From Candidatus Bathyarchaeota archaeon B24-2 (GTDB lineage Archaea > Thermoproteota > Bathyarchaeia > Bathyarchaeales > B24-2), in assembly GCA_002490245.1 (NCBI GenBank), contig PCNA01000013.1, positions 1-37,004 of the forward strand: a DNA stretch of 37,004 bases, in the 5' to 3' direction. Of this stretch, positions 28,551 to 37,004 are shown piece by piece. Numbering within the stretch: the stretch's first letter is position 1; every line of letters begins with the position of its first letter. The notes below the pieces were generated by a model, which made no database searches, was not told the origin of the DNA, and saw only the letters and a program-made list of their open reading frames with translations. The translations under genes were made by a program, and so were the position numbers.

Positions 28551-28841
28551 AGTAGCCTACGCGAAACACCCTCTCTATAGTTCAGAATATCCCTTAACCT
28601 TTTTCACCCACTTTAATCGAACGATTTAAAATCCAAGGTCGCCTAGACCTCCACTATATAAACCTTTGAGTCCTAGTTGAGAAAACCCTCAGAGAAACGA
28701 GGCAGAAACCTTAAAACCCTTCAGACATGAAATCAAACCTCTGAAACCCCTTCAGCTATCTCATGGAACTATATAAACCGGACTAAGGTATAAGGTAAAA
28801 GCGATAATCTTTCTCTCAGAGACTTCCGATGGCTTCTATGC

Positions 28842-30467
28842 TTAAAGCTCAGGTCTCGGTTTACCCAGTTTCCGGTCTAGACACGATTTAACAAAACCGT
28901 AGTATTCTGGGTCTGGCTTTCCAGGTCTACTCTTAAACTCGCCGTGGAACTGGGAGGCGAAGAAGAAATACTTGTCTGGTAACTCTAAGATCTCTTTCCT
29001 CCTCCCGTCAGGGCTGCTACCTGAGAAGACTAAGCCGTTGTCTTCTAGGACCTTCCAGTACTTTGGGTTGACCTCCCATCGGTGGCGGTGTCTCTCGACT
29101 ATCCTCCGCGAGTTGTAGAGCTTATAGGCTAAGGTCCCCTCTTTAATTACGATCTCGTGTCCTCCTAACCGCATCGTAGCCCCCTTATACTTTACGTTTC
29201 TCTGTTCAGGCATCAAATCTATCACCGGATGAGGGGTATCCGGATCTAGCTCCGTGCTATTCGCTCCTTTCAATCCACATATATTCCTCGCGAACTCGAC
29301 GACCGCTAGCTGGAAGCCAAAACATATGCCTAGGAAAGGTATGTCGTGTGTCCTAGCGTAGTTGATCGCCATGATCTTTCCTTCACTCCCCCTTGGACCG
29401 AAGCCGTAGGGGACGAAGATTCCGTCGTAGTTTTTCAAGGATTCTATGTCGCCTGGAGATTCCTCGAAGACCTCAGCCTCTATATAGTCGATTGTAACCT
29501 TTACACCGCATTTGGCACCGGCGTGTCTGAGAGCCTCGTTCATACTGACGTAGCTATCCGATAGCCCGGCATACTTCCCGACCAGAGCGACCTTGATCTC
29601 GTACTTAGGGTTCAGCAACGACTCGACGAAGGCATTCCAAGTCTTCCAAGAGGGTTTCTTCCCTCTGAGCTTTAGGCGGCGGCATATGTAGTCGCCCATG
29701 CCTTGCTCGTCTAGCTTCTGAGGCACCAGATATATGGTCGGCACGTTATAGGAGCAGAAGACAGCCTCTTTAGGTATGGTTCCGAATAGAGCGATCTTCC
29801 TCACAGCCTCGGCGTCTATCATCTTGCTGCATCTAGCCACTATTATATCAGGCTGTATACCTATCCTCCGTAGTTCGTTGACGCTGTGTTGAAGGGGCTT
29901 GGTCTTCATCTCTCCGGTCACGTCGAGTATAGGTACGAGGGCGACATGGACGTATAGGGTGTTGTCGAATCCTTCCTCGATCCTCATCTGACGTATAGCC
30001 TCCAAGAAAGGCAACCCCTCTATATCGCCTACCGTACCACCGCACTCGGTTAAGACCACGTCCACCCCAGACTTCTCGGCGACACTGCGGATCCTATACT
30101 TTATCTCGTCTGTTATATGTGGTACTATCTGCACACATCTTCCGAGAAAATCTCCCCGCCTCTCCTTATCTATAACGGACTGGTATATCGAACCCGTGGT
30201 TATATTGTTCTCCTTGTTTAAGTTTAAATCTAGGAACCTCTCATACCAACCTAAATCTAAGTCTGTTTCTCCACCGTCTTCAGTAACGAATACTTCTCCG
30301 TGGATATACGGGTTCATGGTTCCCGCGTCGACGTTGACGTAAGGATCTATCTTTATGACCGTGACCGAGAACCCTCTCTCCTGAAGCATCTTACCTATAG
30401 ATGAGGTTACCACACCTTTACCTACAGAGCTTAGGACGCCGCCTGTCACGAATATATACTTAACCAT
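28842..30467 (-). CDS. pyrG: CTP synthase
   Basis: MVKYIFVTGGVLSSVGKGV, DPYVNVDAGTMNPYIHGEVFVTEDGGETDLDLGWYERF, GICFGFQLAVVEFARN. Confidence 0.97.
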   Translation of the reverse strand: MVKYIFVTGGVLSSVGKGVVTSSIGKMLQERGFSVTVIKIDPYVNVDAGTMNPYIHGEVFVTEDGGETDLDLGWYERFLDLNLNKENNITTGSIYQSVIDKERRGDFLGRCVQIVPHITDEIKYRIRSVAEKSGVDVVLTECGGTVGDIEGLPFLEAIRQMRIEEGFDNTLYVHVALVPILDVTGEMKTKPLQHSVNELRRIGIQPDIIVARCSKMIDAEAVRKIALFGTIPKEAVFCSYNVPTIYLVPQKLDEQGMGDYICRRLKLRGKKPSWKTWNAFVESLLNPKYEIKVALVGKYAGLSDSYVSMNEALRHAGAKCGVKVTIDYIEAEVFEESPGDIESLKNYDGIFVPYGFGPRGSEGKIMAINYARTHDIPFLGICFGFQLAVVEFARNICGLKGANSTELDPDTPHPVIDLMPEQRNVKYKGATMRLGGHEIVIKEGTLAYKLYNSRRIVERHRHRWEVNPKYWKVLEDNGLVFSGSSPDGRRKEILELPDKYFFFASQFHGEFKSRPGKPDPEYYGFVKSCLDRKLGKPRPEL

Positions 30468-30599
30468 GAAGCGTCATCCCTTCACAGAGATCTTTATCTT
30501 GCAGGAGAAAGATTAAAACCCTTTTGATCCGTATATGTTAAATCCCCACATTACGGTAGTTCCATTTTAGGTAATATCGAAGACCTCATTTTCCTAGAG

Positions 30600-30614
30600 A
30601 GGGAATTTTTCCCT
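30600..30614. repeat. perfect 15-nt inverted repeat
   Basis: AGGGAA-ttt-TTCCCT followed by a T run, upstream of the AT-rich GTTTTAAATATT. Confidence 0.5.
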
Positions 30615-30685
30615 TTTTCGTTAGGAATGTTTTAAATATTAAAATTAGAGAGTTGATCTCGAAAACAGAGGTCGAGGAGGAGAGG

Positions 30686-30790
30686 ATGATGGAAAGAAAG
30701 GTCGAATTCGATGTGGTCGCCGAGATAAACCTCATAGTCTCCAAGCTACCCAAAAGCATGTTTATAAAGTCCACTCAAGTGAGACAGTAA
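30686..30790 (+). CDS. possible small protein
   Basis: 34 codons MMERKVEFDVVAEINLIVSKLPKSMFIKSTQVRQ preceded by GGAGGAGAGG; could extend to TTG 30653; below the track cutoff. Confidence 0.35.
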   Translation: MMERKVEFDVVAEINLIVSKLPKSMFIKSTQVRQ

Positions 30791-30849
30791 GCGGCTTTAG
30801 ATCCTCTCCTAAGTTTTATGCTAAACCGATTAAAGGAGGGTAGGTTGGA

Positions 30850-31344
30850 GTGTCTAAATCTAAACTCGCGGCCTCCACGATATTCATCTCGTCGTTTCTC
30901 TTAGTAGCCGCGACGCTTCTCCCCTTAATGTACACGACGAAAACCATAGAGCTTGAGGGCGGTTCTTACAGTTTCCTAGTGTCTAGAGATGGATGGAAGG
31001 TCGAGAGGATCCGTGTGGACAGCGAGGACTGGTTCATCACTTTCGACTCAAAGATGTACCGATGTGGAGACTCGCAATTCCTAATAGAAGTCTACGGGAA
31101 AAACGGTGACGGCAACCCCCTCCTCGTCCTAAAAGCGTCCTTCCACGAGGCGAATAAACCATCCCTCGAAAGAGTGTCGGGAGTAGGCGAGAAGACTCCT
31201 AGAATACAGAACCTCTGGAGACTGTTTCAGAAGGATAACCAGTACTACCCAGACCTGCCGAGCGGAGAATACGTCATAAAGATATACTGGAAAAACGTTA
31301 AGTGGCATCTAACGATAGAAGAGATCCACTGTAAACTAGCTTGA
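30850..31344 (+). CDS. hypothetical N-terminally anchored extracytoplasmic protein
   Basis: 164 aa with one N-terminal hydrophobic segment LAASTIFISSFLLVAATLLPLM then a soluble domain. Confidence 0.65.
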   Translation: MSKSKLAASTIFISSFLLVAATLLPLMYTTKTIELEGGSYSFLVSRDGWKVERIRVDSEDWFITFDSKMYRCGDSQFLIEVYGKNGDGNPLLVLKASFHEANKPSLERVSGVGEKTPRIQNLWRLFQKDNQYYPDLPSGEYVIKIYWKNVKWHLTIEEIHCKLA

Positions 31345-31353
31345 AGGGAAACC

Positions 31354-32169
31354 TTAAGCTTCCATACCCTGTTTTTTCTGGAGGATACGCTTTCTCCTCT
31401 GATAGGTTCTTATCCCTCTAAGCAAGTCGATCCTCCTTATTTCAGGCCAGTAAACGTCTATGAAACATAGGTAAGAGTCGCAGCTCTGCCAGATTAGGAA
31501 GTTGCTGAGACGCTTCTCCCCGGAAGTCCTGATCACTATCTGTGGAGGCTCTAAACCCCCGGTATAGAGGTGCTGGGTTATCATGGACTCGGTGATATCC
31601 TCAGGCTTCACCTTTCCCGCCTTGACCTTCCTCATTATCTCTTTGATGGCGTCTACTATCTCAGCCCTTCCACCATAGGCTAAAGCAACGTTGAGTAGGT
31701 AGGAATCGTAATTCTTGGTGGCTTCCTCAGCCTTCTCGATAGCCTTCAAAACCTTCTTCGGAAGCATGTTAAGTCTACCTATAACCTTGATTTTAACTCT
31801 GTTCCTGTGAACTAATTCGTCCTCGGCGAATTCATAGAGTTTCTTTTCGAAGAGTTCCATGAGCTTTTCGACCTCGACCCTCGGCCTATAAAAGTTTTCG
31901 GTGGAGAAGGCGAAGAGCGTTAAGTTTTTTATCTTGAGGTCTAGACACCATAAAAGAAACTCTCTAACCTTCTCTGCACCTACTTGGTGGCCGACGGTTA
32001 ACTCGCTGAAACCCATCTTCCTAGCGAACCTTCTGTTTCCGTCTAAGATCACGGCTAGATGCGATGGAATCTCCCCTCTCTTGACTTCCCTCTCTAAGTA
32101 ACTCTCATATACCCGATAGACGGGGCGAAGCATAAAACGTGTTATCGCCGCTAACATCTCCGTCCTCAA
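31354..32169 (-). CDS. uppS: cis-prenyltransferase (UppS family)
   Basis: HLAVILDGNRRFARKMG, GHQVGAEKV, FAFSTENFYRP, LLNVALAYGGRAEIVDA, IRTSGEKRLSNFLIWQSC. Confidence 0.95.
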   Translation of the reverse strand: MRTEMLAAITRFMLRPVYRVYESYLEREVKRGEIPSHLAVILDGNRRFARKMGFSELTVGHQVGAEKVREFLLWCLDLKIKNLTLFAFSTENFYRPRVEVEKLMELFEKKLYEFAEDELVHRNRVKIKVIGRLNMLPKKVLKAIEKAEEATKNYDSYLLNVALAYGGRAEIVDAIKEIMRKVKAGKVKPEDITESMITQHLYTGGLEPPQIVIRTSGEKRLSNFLIWQSCDSYLCFIDVYWPEIRRIDLLRGIRTYQRRKRILQKKQGMEA

Positions 32170-32236
32170 ACGTCCGCGATAGCCGTTACAATATAATCGA
32201 CGAAACCTCTAAATTAATATTCCCAGAAGCCGATAG

Positions 32237-32273
32237 CGAACATTAAATGAGGACTAAAAATTTTTAATGTTCG
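32237..32273. promoter_or_regulatory. 11-bp inverted repeat upstream of tyrS
   Basis: CGAACATTAAA-N15-TTTAATGTTCG ending 21 nt before the tyrS GTG, in the uppS/tyrS divergent region. Confidence 0.5.
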
Positions 32274-32294
32274 ATTTTAACTCTATGCTTTAGA

Positions 32295-33389
32295 GTGGTC
32301 GAGTTGGATAAGTCAGAGCGTCTCCGGCTGGTGTTAAGAAACGTCGAGGAAACAGTAACCAAGAGTGAGATAGAACGTCTTCTAGAAGAGAATCCACATC
32401 CACGCGCTTACTGGGGTTTTGAGTGCTCAGGCCTCATGCACATAGGCATGGGGTTGGTCTGCGGGTCGAAGATAAAAGACATGATAAAGGCTGGTTTCGA
32501 GTTCATAATCTACCTAGCGGACTGGCATTCATGGATAAACAACAAGCTAGGCGGAGATATGGAGAAGATAAGAATATGCGGCGAATACTTCAAGGAGTGC
32601 TTCACAGCTTTAGGTGTAGATCCTTCTAAAGTGAAGTATGTTTGGGCTTCAGACCTAGTAGGAGACGAGGGCTACTGGGAGAAAGTCATAAAGATCGCTA
32701 AGTCTGTGTCCCTTCAGAGAGTTTGGAGAGCCTTGCCTATTATGGGGAGGGAGATGAACCCCTCAGATATAGAGGCCGCTTGGATTTACTATCCGTGCAT
32801 GCAGTCGGCGGACATATTCCATATGGAACTGGACGTCGCCTGTGCAGGAATGGACCAGAGGAAAGCCCATATGCTCGCTAGAGACGTCGCAGAGAAGCTC
32901 GGTTGGAGAAAACCCTCCTGCATCCATACGCATCTACTCTTAGGCCTCCAAGGCCCGTCGAAATCGGAGAAAAGATTCGACGAAGACGCTAAGCTCAACG
33001 TCCAGATAAGCTCTAAGATGTCTAAGAGCCTCCCTGAAAACTGCATATTCGTCCATGACAGCCCCGAGGATATAGAGAGGAAGATAAGGAACGCGTACTG
33101 CCCTCCAAGACAGGTCGAAGGTAACCCTATACTCGAGATCGCCAAATACATAATCTTCGCTGAGGAAGGGAAGTTAACCGTCGATAGACCTGAGAAGTAT
33201 GGTGGGAAGATAAGCTTTAACAGTTTCTCCGAACTTGAAACGGTGTACTTGAAGGGAGACTTACACCCCTTAGACCTTAAGCTAGCGGTGGCTAAATCCA
33301 TAACCGAGATACTTAAGCCCGTTAGAGAACACTTCAGCAAACATCCGGAAAGACTTGAAGAAATGATGAAGATAGAGGTGACCCGCTGA
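32295..33389 (+). CDS. tyrS: tyrosyl-tRNA synthetase
   Basis: AYWGFECSGLMHIGMGL, DWHSWINNKLGGD, KMSKSLPENCIFVHDSPEDIERKIRNAYCP. Confidence 0.93.
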   Translation: MVELDKSERLRLVLRNVEETVTKSEIERLLEENPHPRAYWGFECSGLMHIGMGLVCGSKIKDMIKAGFEFIIYLADWHSWINNKLGGDMEKIRICGEYFKECFTALGVDPSKVKYVWASDLVGDEGYWEKVIKIAKSVSLQRVWRALPIMGREMNPSDIEAAWIYYPCMQSADIFHMELDVACAGMDQRKAHMLARDVAEKLGWRKPSCIHTHLLLGLQGPSKSEKRFDEDAKLNVQISSKMSKSLPENCIFVHDSPEDIERKIRNAYCPPRQVEGNPILEIAKYIIFAEEGKLTVDRPEKYGGKISFNSFSELETVYLKGDLHPLDLKLAVAKSITEILKPVREHFSKHPERLEEMMKIEVTR

Positions 33390-33483
33390 AGAACGGTCGA
33401 AAAACGTGATAAGTACTTAAAGTTCGGATAACGTTAATATCTTGAAAGGGGATAAGTAATTAGCATAAGCGTCTGTTAGAGGA

Positions 33484-34635
33484 ATGTTGGAGATGGGTTC
33501 ATCGCAAACCCTTACTGCTAAATATATAATTAAAGCTAAATTTGAAGTTGAAGGCGTGGTCGAGAAGCCCGACATCATAGGAGCGGTTTTCGGTCAAACA
33601 GAAGGTTTATTTGGACCCGAATTAGACCTCAGAGAACTACAGAAGTCTGGTAGGATAGGGAGGATCGAGATAGAGCTGAAATCGAAGGGTGATAGAACTT
33701 ACGGGAGGATAATAATCCCGACGAGCCTCGATAAGGTTTCCACAGCCATCATAGCGGCGAGCATAGAAAGCATAAACCGGGTCGGCCCCTGCGCCTCCAA
33801 GATAACCCTAGAATGCATAGAGGACGTTAGGGAAGCTAAAAGAAAACAGATCATCGAGAGAGCTAAAAAGATACTTCACGACTGGACCATAGAGAGTTTG
33901 CCGACGGCGGAGGAGGTCTACAGAGAAGTTTCTGAAACCTTAAGGACGGCAAGGGTCGAGAAATATGGCCCTGAAGGCCTAACCTGCGGGCCTGAAGTAG
34001 ACTCGGCTAAAGAGATAATAATCGTCGAAGGTAGGGCAGACGTCATAAACATGCTGAAATGCGGCTACCAAAACGTGATAGCGCTTGAGGGCGCGAAGAT
34101 CCCCGAGACTATAATAAAGTTAACTAAGGAGAAAGAGGCTACAGCGTTGTTAGACGGAGATAGAGGCGGCGACCTGATACAGAAGGAGCTACTCCAAGTC
34201 ACGAACGTGAAGTATATAGCTAGAGCTCCCGAAGGAAAGGAGGTCGAAGACCTAACCCCAAACGAGATAGCTGAAGCTCTCAAGAACAGGAGACCCGTTG
34301 AGGAGTTATATAGGGAGGCCCGTAGGAGGGTCGGGAGGAAACTTGTGCCGAGAAAGATAGTGGAGATAGCGAAGGAGATCGAGGGAACCTTAGAGGCTGT
34401 TCTCCTAAACGAGAAGCTCGAGGAGATAGGAAGGCTGCCAGTCGGGGAGCTAGCCGAGAAACTTAAAGAGAAGGAGGGTGTGGAGACCATAGTGTTCGAC
34501 GGTGTGATAACTCAGCGTTTAGTAGACATAGCCGAGGAGAAAGGTGTAAAGTACATCGTAGCCGGGAGGATCTCGAACATCGTTAAACAACCGCTTAATA
34601 TGCATCTAATAACGTTCTCAGAGATCTATGGGTGA
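33484..34635 (+). CDS. dnaG: archaeal DnaG (Toprim-domain primase-related/exosome-associated protein)
   Basis: KYIIKAKFEVEGVVEKPDIIGAVFGQTEGLFG, Toprim IIVEGRADVINMLKCGYQNVIALEG, LLDGDRGGDLI. Confidence 0.93.
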   Translation: MLEMGSSQTLTAKYIIKAKFEVEGVVEKPDIIGAVFGQTEGLFGPELDLRELQKSGRIGRIEIELKSKGDRTYGRIIIPTSLDKVSTAIIAASIESINRVGPCASKITLECIEDVREAKRKQIIERAKKILHDWTIESLPTAEEVYREVSETLRTARVEKYGPEGLTCGPEVDSAKEIIIVEGRADVINMLKCGYQNVIALEGAKIPETIIKLTKEKEATALLDGDRGGDLIQKELLQVTNVKYIARAPEGKEVEDLTPNEIAEALKNRRPVEELYREARRRVGRKLVPRKIVEIAKEIEGTLEAVLLNEKLEEIGRLPVGELAEKLKEKEGVETIVFDGVITQRLVDIAEEKGVKYIVAGRISNIVKQPLNMHLITFSEIYG

Positions 34636-36964
34636 GCGCCTGCTTTATCTCGACGCCGAAGATCTTTAGTATCCTCTCCACAGGAGGTACTATCTGCTTC
34701 CAGATATAATACTCTATGTCGACATCCTCGATAGAGGCCAAGTTGTATGGAATAGCCCTCTTATAGATCGGACCTGAACCCGAAATTATCACGTAACCCA
34801 CTTTATCCCCAGGATAGATGGTCCATCCCTTATCGATCAGTATCTTAGCTGCCTCTATATGTGGAGCGTTGACTTTATACTCTTCGATCGGTCTGGTAAT
34901 GGACTTCCAGATCACGAGGTCTTTCAGCGGAACCTTCCGTTCCCTAAGTTGAGATACGTATTCGACCACGAAGTCTCTAGCCTTATCCGGGGACTTCTCC
35001 TTCAGGATGATCTTTAAGACCTCCTCTTGAACCTTTTTGGCCGCTTCAGCCCAGTCTCCACGTACTATCTCGAAGCCTACATAGTCTAATCTTCCGTCCT
35101 TCAGTAAGCCGCAGTACCTTTTCTTAGCCTCCGTGAAGAGCACCCTAACGTAGACCTTGTCCGGCCTCAACTCTAAACCTAACTTCTTCCTAACTATGTC
35201 CAACAGTTTATCGACCTTGGCTTCATCGTACTCCACGAAGACGCTGTCTGTATCCCCGTAGATCACGTTCAGGCCTAACTCTTTGGAAAGTTCAAGGGTG
35301 CTTCGGATGATGTACCTCCCCCAAGCGGTAGCCGCTTCTGCGACAGGCTTGATGTACCACCTTGCACCCAACCAGCCAGCGTAACCATAAACCGCGTTCG
35401 TGATGACCTTTATCGCCTTCTGTCTAGCATCGTAAAGCCTATAGCTCGGGCTCCCCACGGCTAAACTTTTAAGTTTAACCCGCAGCTCGTCTCTAGCCGA
35501 GATGAGGTCTTCTAGAATCTTCTTGTATATCCCGGGAGGCTCCTTCAGAAACCTATGTCCAACTTCAGGAGCCACATACACCTTCTCTTCCGGAACGTCC
35601 GCTCCAGGCTCGACATACGTGTCTGGAGATATATTGTACTTTATCATTATGTTTGGATATAGGGACTTGAAGTCTAGGACCGCGATGTTTTCGTGTAACC
35701 CTTTCTTCGGTGTTAAGACCATCCCGCCCGCGTAGGGGAAGTATCTCCTCTCCACCCTCTTCGGCACGAGCTCCCCGAACCTCCTCGCCTCCCTTATCAA
35801 AAGCCATTCGACCCTGAAGCCGACGGCGGCTGAGCCTACGTAATCCATCGGAATACCTACTATATTCGCTAGCTGCATCGAGTAGTCTAGAATCTTATCG
35901 ACTATACTCATAACCCTCCTTGCCCTATCCATCGAGAACCGAAGTAGCTTAGGACGTTTCGACGGGTCGTCCCAATACCTCGCGAACTCCATTTCGTCTA
36001 TCGATTCTACTTCACCGCCTTCTGATATTCCCAGAAACTCGGCGAAGTTCTCTAAAGTCTTAACCTTAATCTCCCCGAACTCGTCGATGTAATCGAGTAG
36101 GTCTAAGTTTATCCTACCCGTAACCGACATGTGACCGTAAACGCTCCTATGAGGAATAGTCTCCGTCCTTCCCACATACAAGTTTACACCGTTCTTAGCG
36201 GCCCTCTCGATCAAGTAATCCCAGTATTTACTGTTCGTCGCATAGCCCGCGATTATATCTGGGTCGAATCCCCTCACGAAGTCCACGAAAGATTTGATCA
36301 GGGATTTCTCGTCGCCTCCGTTGAGAGAGAACTGTTCACTCTTACCGTCGCTCGTGATTAAGGATATTATAACGATGGGGTCTCTCTTGGGGACGGGTTC
36401 GCCTACCGTGCTGTAACAGACGACCGAGAAAGCCAGTATCTTCAGGGCAGGAGTTTCATGGATGTCGAGCGGCTTGAAAGGTGGTTTAACTAGGTAAACG
36501 GCGTCTACCTTAACTCCTTTCTCACCCTCTAGCTCTTCAACCTCTACCTCGTACCAGCTACATGGCCTTAAATCTCTGTCTATCAGATACCTCGCAGTAA
36601 ATCTTATATCGTCTTCGAGAACTTTATCGACCTTCCCCGTCTTTAAGAACCATTTGACGTGTTCTTCGACGGCCTCAGGCCTCGTGTAGGTCACCTTCAC
36701 GGCGTCTACGGGTTTTCCGAAATACCTCATCTTGCAGACTTCTAGCTCCACTACGTCGCTCATTAGCTCTCTATTCGACTTAACTTCCTCGATTATCTCT
36801 CTAGGCTCCGTTTTTTCCTTCGGTATGCAGTAGAAATAGGGTCTGAAGCCCCGGTCGATGAGGAGTATCCTCATGCCTTCTCTGTCGATCCCCCAGATCC
36901 AGACCTCTGGGCAGCCATCTCTAGCCTCATAGTTAACGTCTAGGAGCCAGAAGGCCTTTCTCAT
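34595..36964 (-). CDS. polB: family-B DNA polymerase with degenerate 3'-5' exonuclease motifs
   Basis: Pol motifs A DFKSLYPNI, B KVITNAVYG and C YGDTDS intact; Exo I/II/III read AFSVVCYS, YATNSKYWDYL and RFSMDRAR. Confidence 0.95.
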   Translation of the reverse strand: MRKAFWLLDVNYEARDGCPEVWIWGIDREGMRILLIDRGFRPYFYCIPKEKTEPREIIEEVKSNRELMSDVVELEVCKMRYFGKPVDAVKVTYTRPEAVEEHVKWFLKTGKVDKVLEDDIRFTARYLIDRDLRPCSWYEVEVEELEGEKGVKVDAVYLVKPPFKPLDIHETPALKILAFSVVCYSTVGEPVPKRDPIVIISLITSDGKSEQFSLNGGDEKSLIKSFVDFVRGFDPDIIAGYATNSKYWDYLIERAAKNGVNLYVGRTETIPHRSVYGHMSVTGRINLDLLDYIDEFGEIKVKTLENFAEFLGISEGGEVESIDEMEFARYWDDPSKRPKLLRFSMDRARRVMSIVDKILDYSMQLANIVGIPMDYVGSAAVGFRVEWLLIREARRFGELVPKRVERRYFPYAGGMVLTPKKGLHENIAVLDFKSLYPNIMIKYNISPDTYVEPGADVPEEKVYVAPEVGHRFLKEPPGIYKKILEDLISARDELRVKLKSLAVGSPSYRLYDARQKAIKVITNAVYGYAGWLGARWYIKPVAEAATAWGRYIIRSTLELSKELGLNVIYGDTDSVFVEYDEAKVDKLLDIVRKKLGLELRPDKVYVRVLFTEAKKRYCGLLKDGRLDYVGFEIVRGDWAEAAKKVQEEVLKIILKEKSPDKARDFVVEYVSQLRERKVPLKDLVIWKSITRPIEEYKVNAPHIEAAKILIDKGWTIYPGDKVGYVIISGSGPIYKRAIPYNLASIEDVDIEYYIWKQIVPPVERILKIFGVEIKQALTHRSLRTLLDAY

Positions 36965-37004
36965 TTAGCAGACCAACCTTTCACTCATTTATGTTTAAGG
37001 GGAA

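Noticed and set aside
28551-28841. SRP RNA, RNase P RNA or C/D box sRNA in the convergent spacer
   Set aside because: Length is tempting, but I could not find the conserved SRP helix 8 motif or properly spaced C and D boxes.
32789-33340. Minus-strand 183 aa ORF
   Set aside because: Antisense to tyrS, Ser/Leu-rich shadow translation.
33408-33460. Direct repeat GATAAGTA upstream of dnaG
   Set aside because: Only 8 nt, two copies, AT-rich; not enough to call a regulatory element.
34065-34490. Minus-strand 141 aa ORF
   Set aside because: Antisense to dnaG, Ser-rich shadow translation.
1-37004. CRISPR array, rRNA or tRNA
   Set aside because: No regularly spaced repeats and no recognisable tRNA T-loop/cloverleaf or rRNA sequence seen by eye.

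Overview
Archaeal chromosomal window, probably TACK/Bathyarchaeia-like (lineage is inference only). About 11.5-27.6 kb is dense with informational genes: eIF5A, SRP54, Pus10, L21e, RpoF, DUF655, KsgA, HemK-like, Dcd, L10e, PpsA, Dph2, METTL5-like, Csl4, RpoL, TFS and SufC/SufB. The right end carries CTP synthase, a cis-prenyltransferase, TyrRS, DnaG and a family-B DNA polymerase. The left ~10 kb is more accessory: Nth, LysE, M20 peptidase, three paralogous nucleotidyltransferases, an ECF-like membrane protein, TrmO and MFS. The strongest unusual observation is the family-B polymerase (34595-36964). All six exonuclease catalytic positions I can align to Pfu/KOD are substituted, while polymerase motifs A, B and C are intact. 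Other points of interest are the inverted trio of full-length nucleotidyltransferase paralogs, inverted repeats sitting on several promoters, a tandem hairpin element between eIF5A and SRP54, and an A/T-richer left edge ending in an IS200/IS605-like hairpin. I saw no CRISPR array, rRNA or recognisable tRNA. All calls come from reading the sequence; no searches were run.
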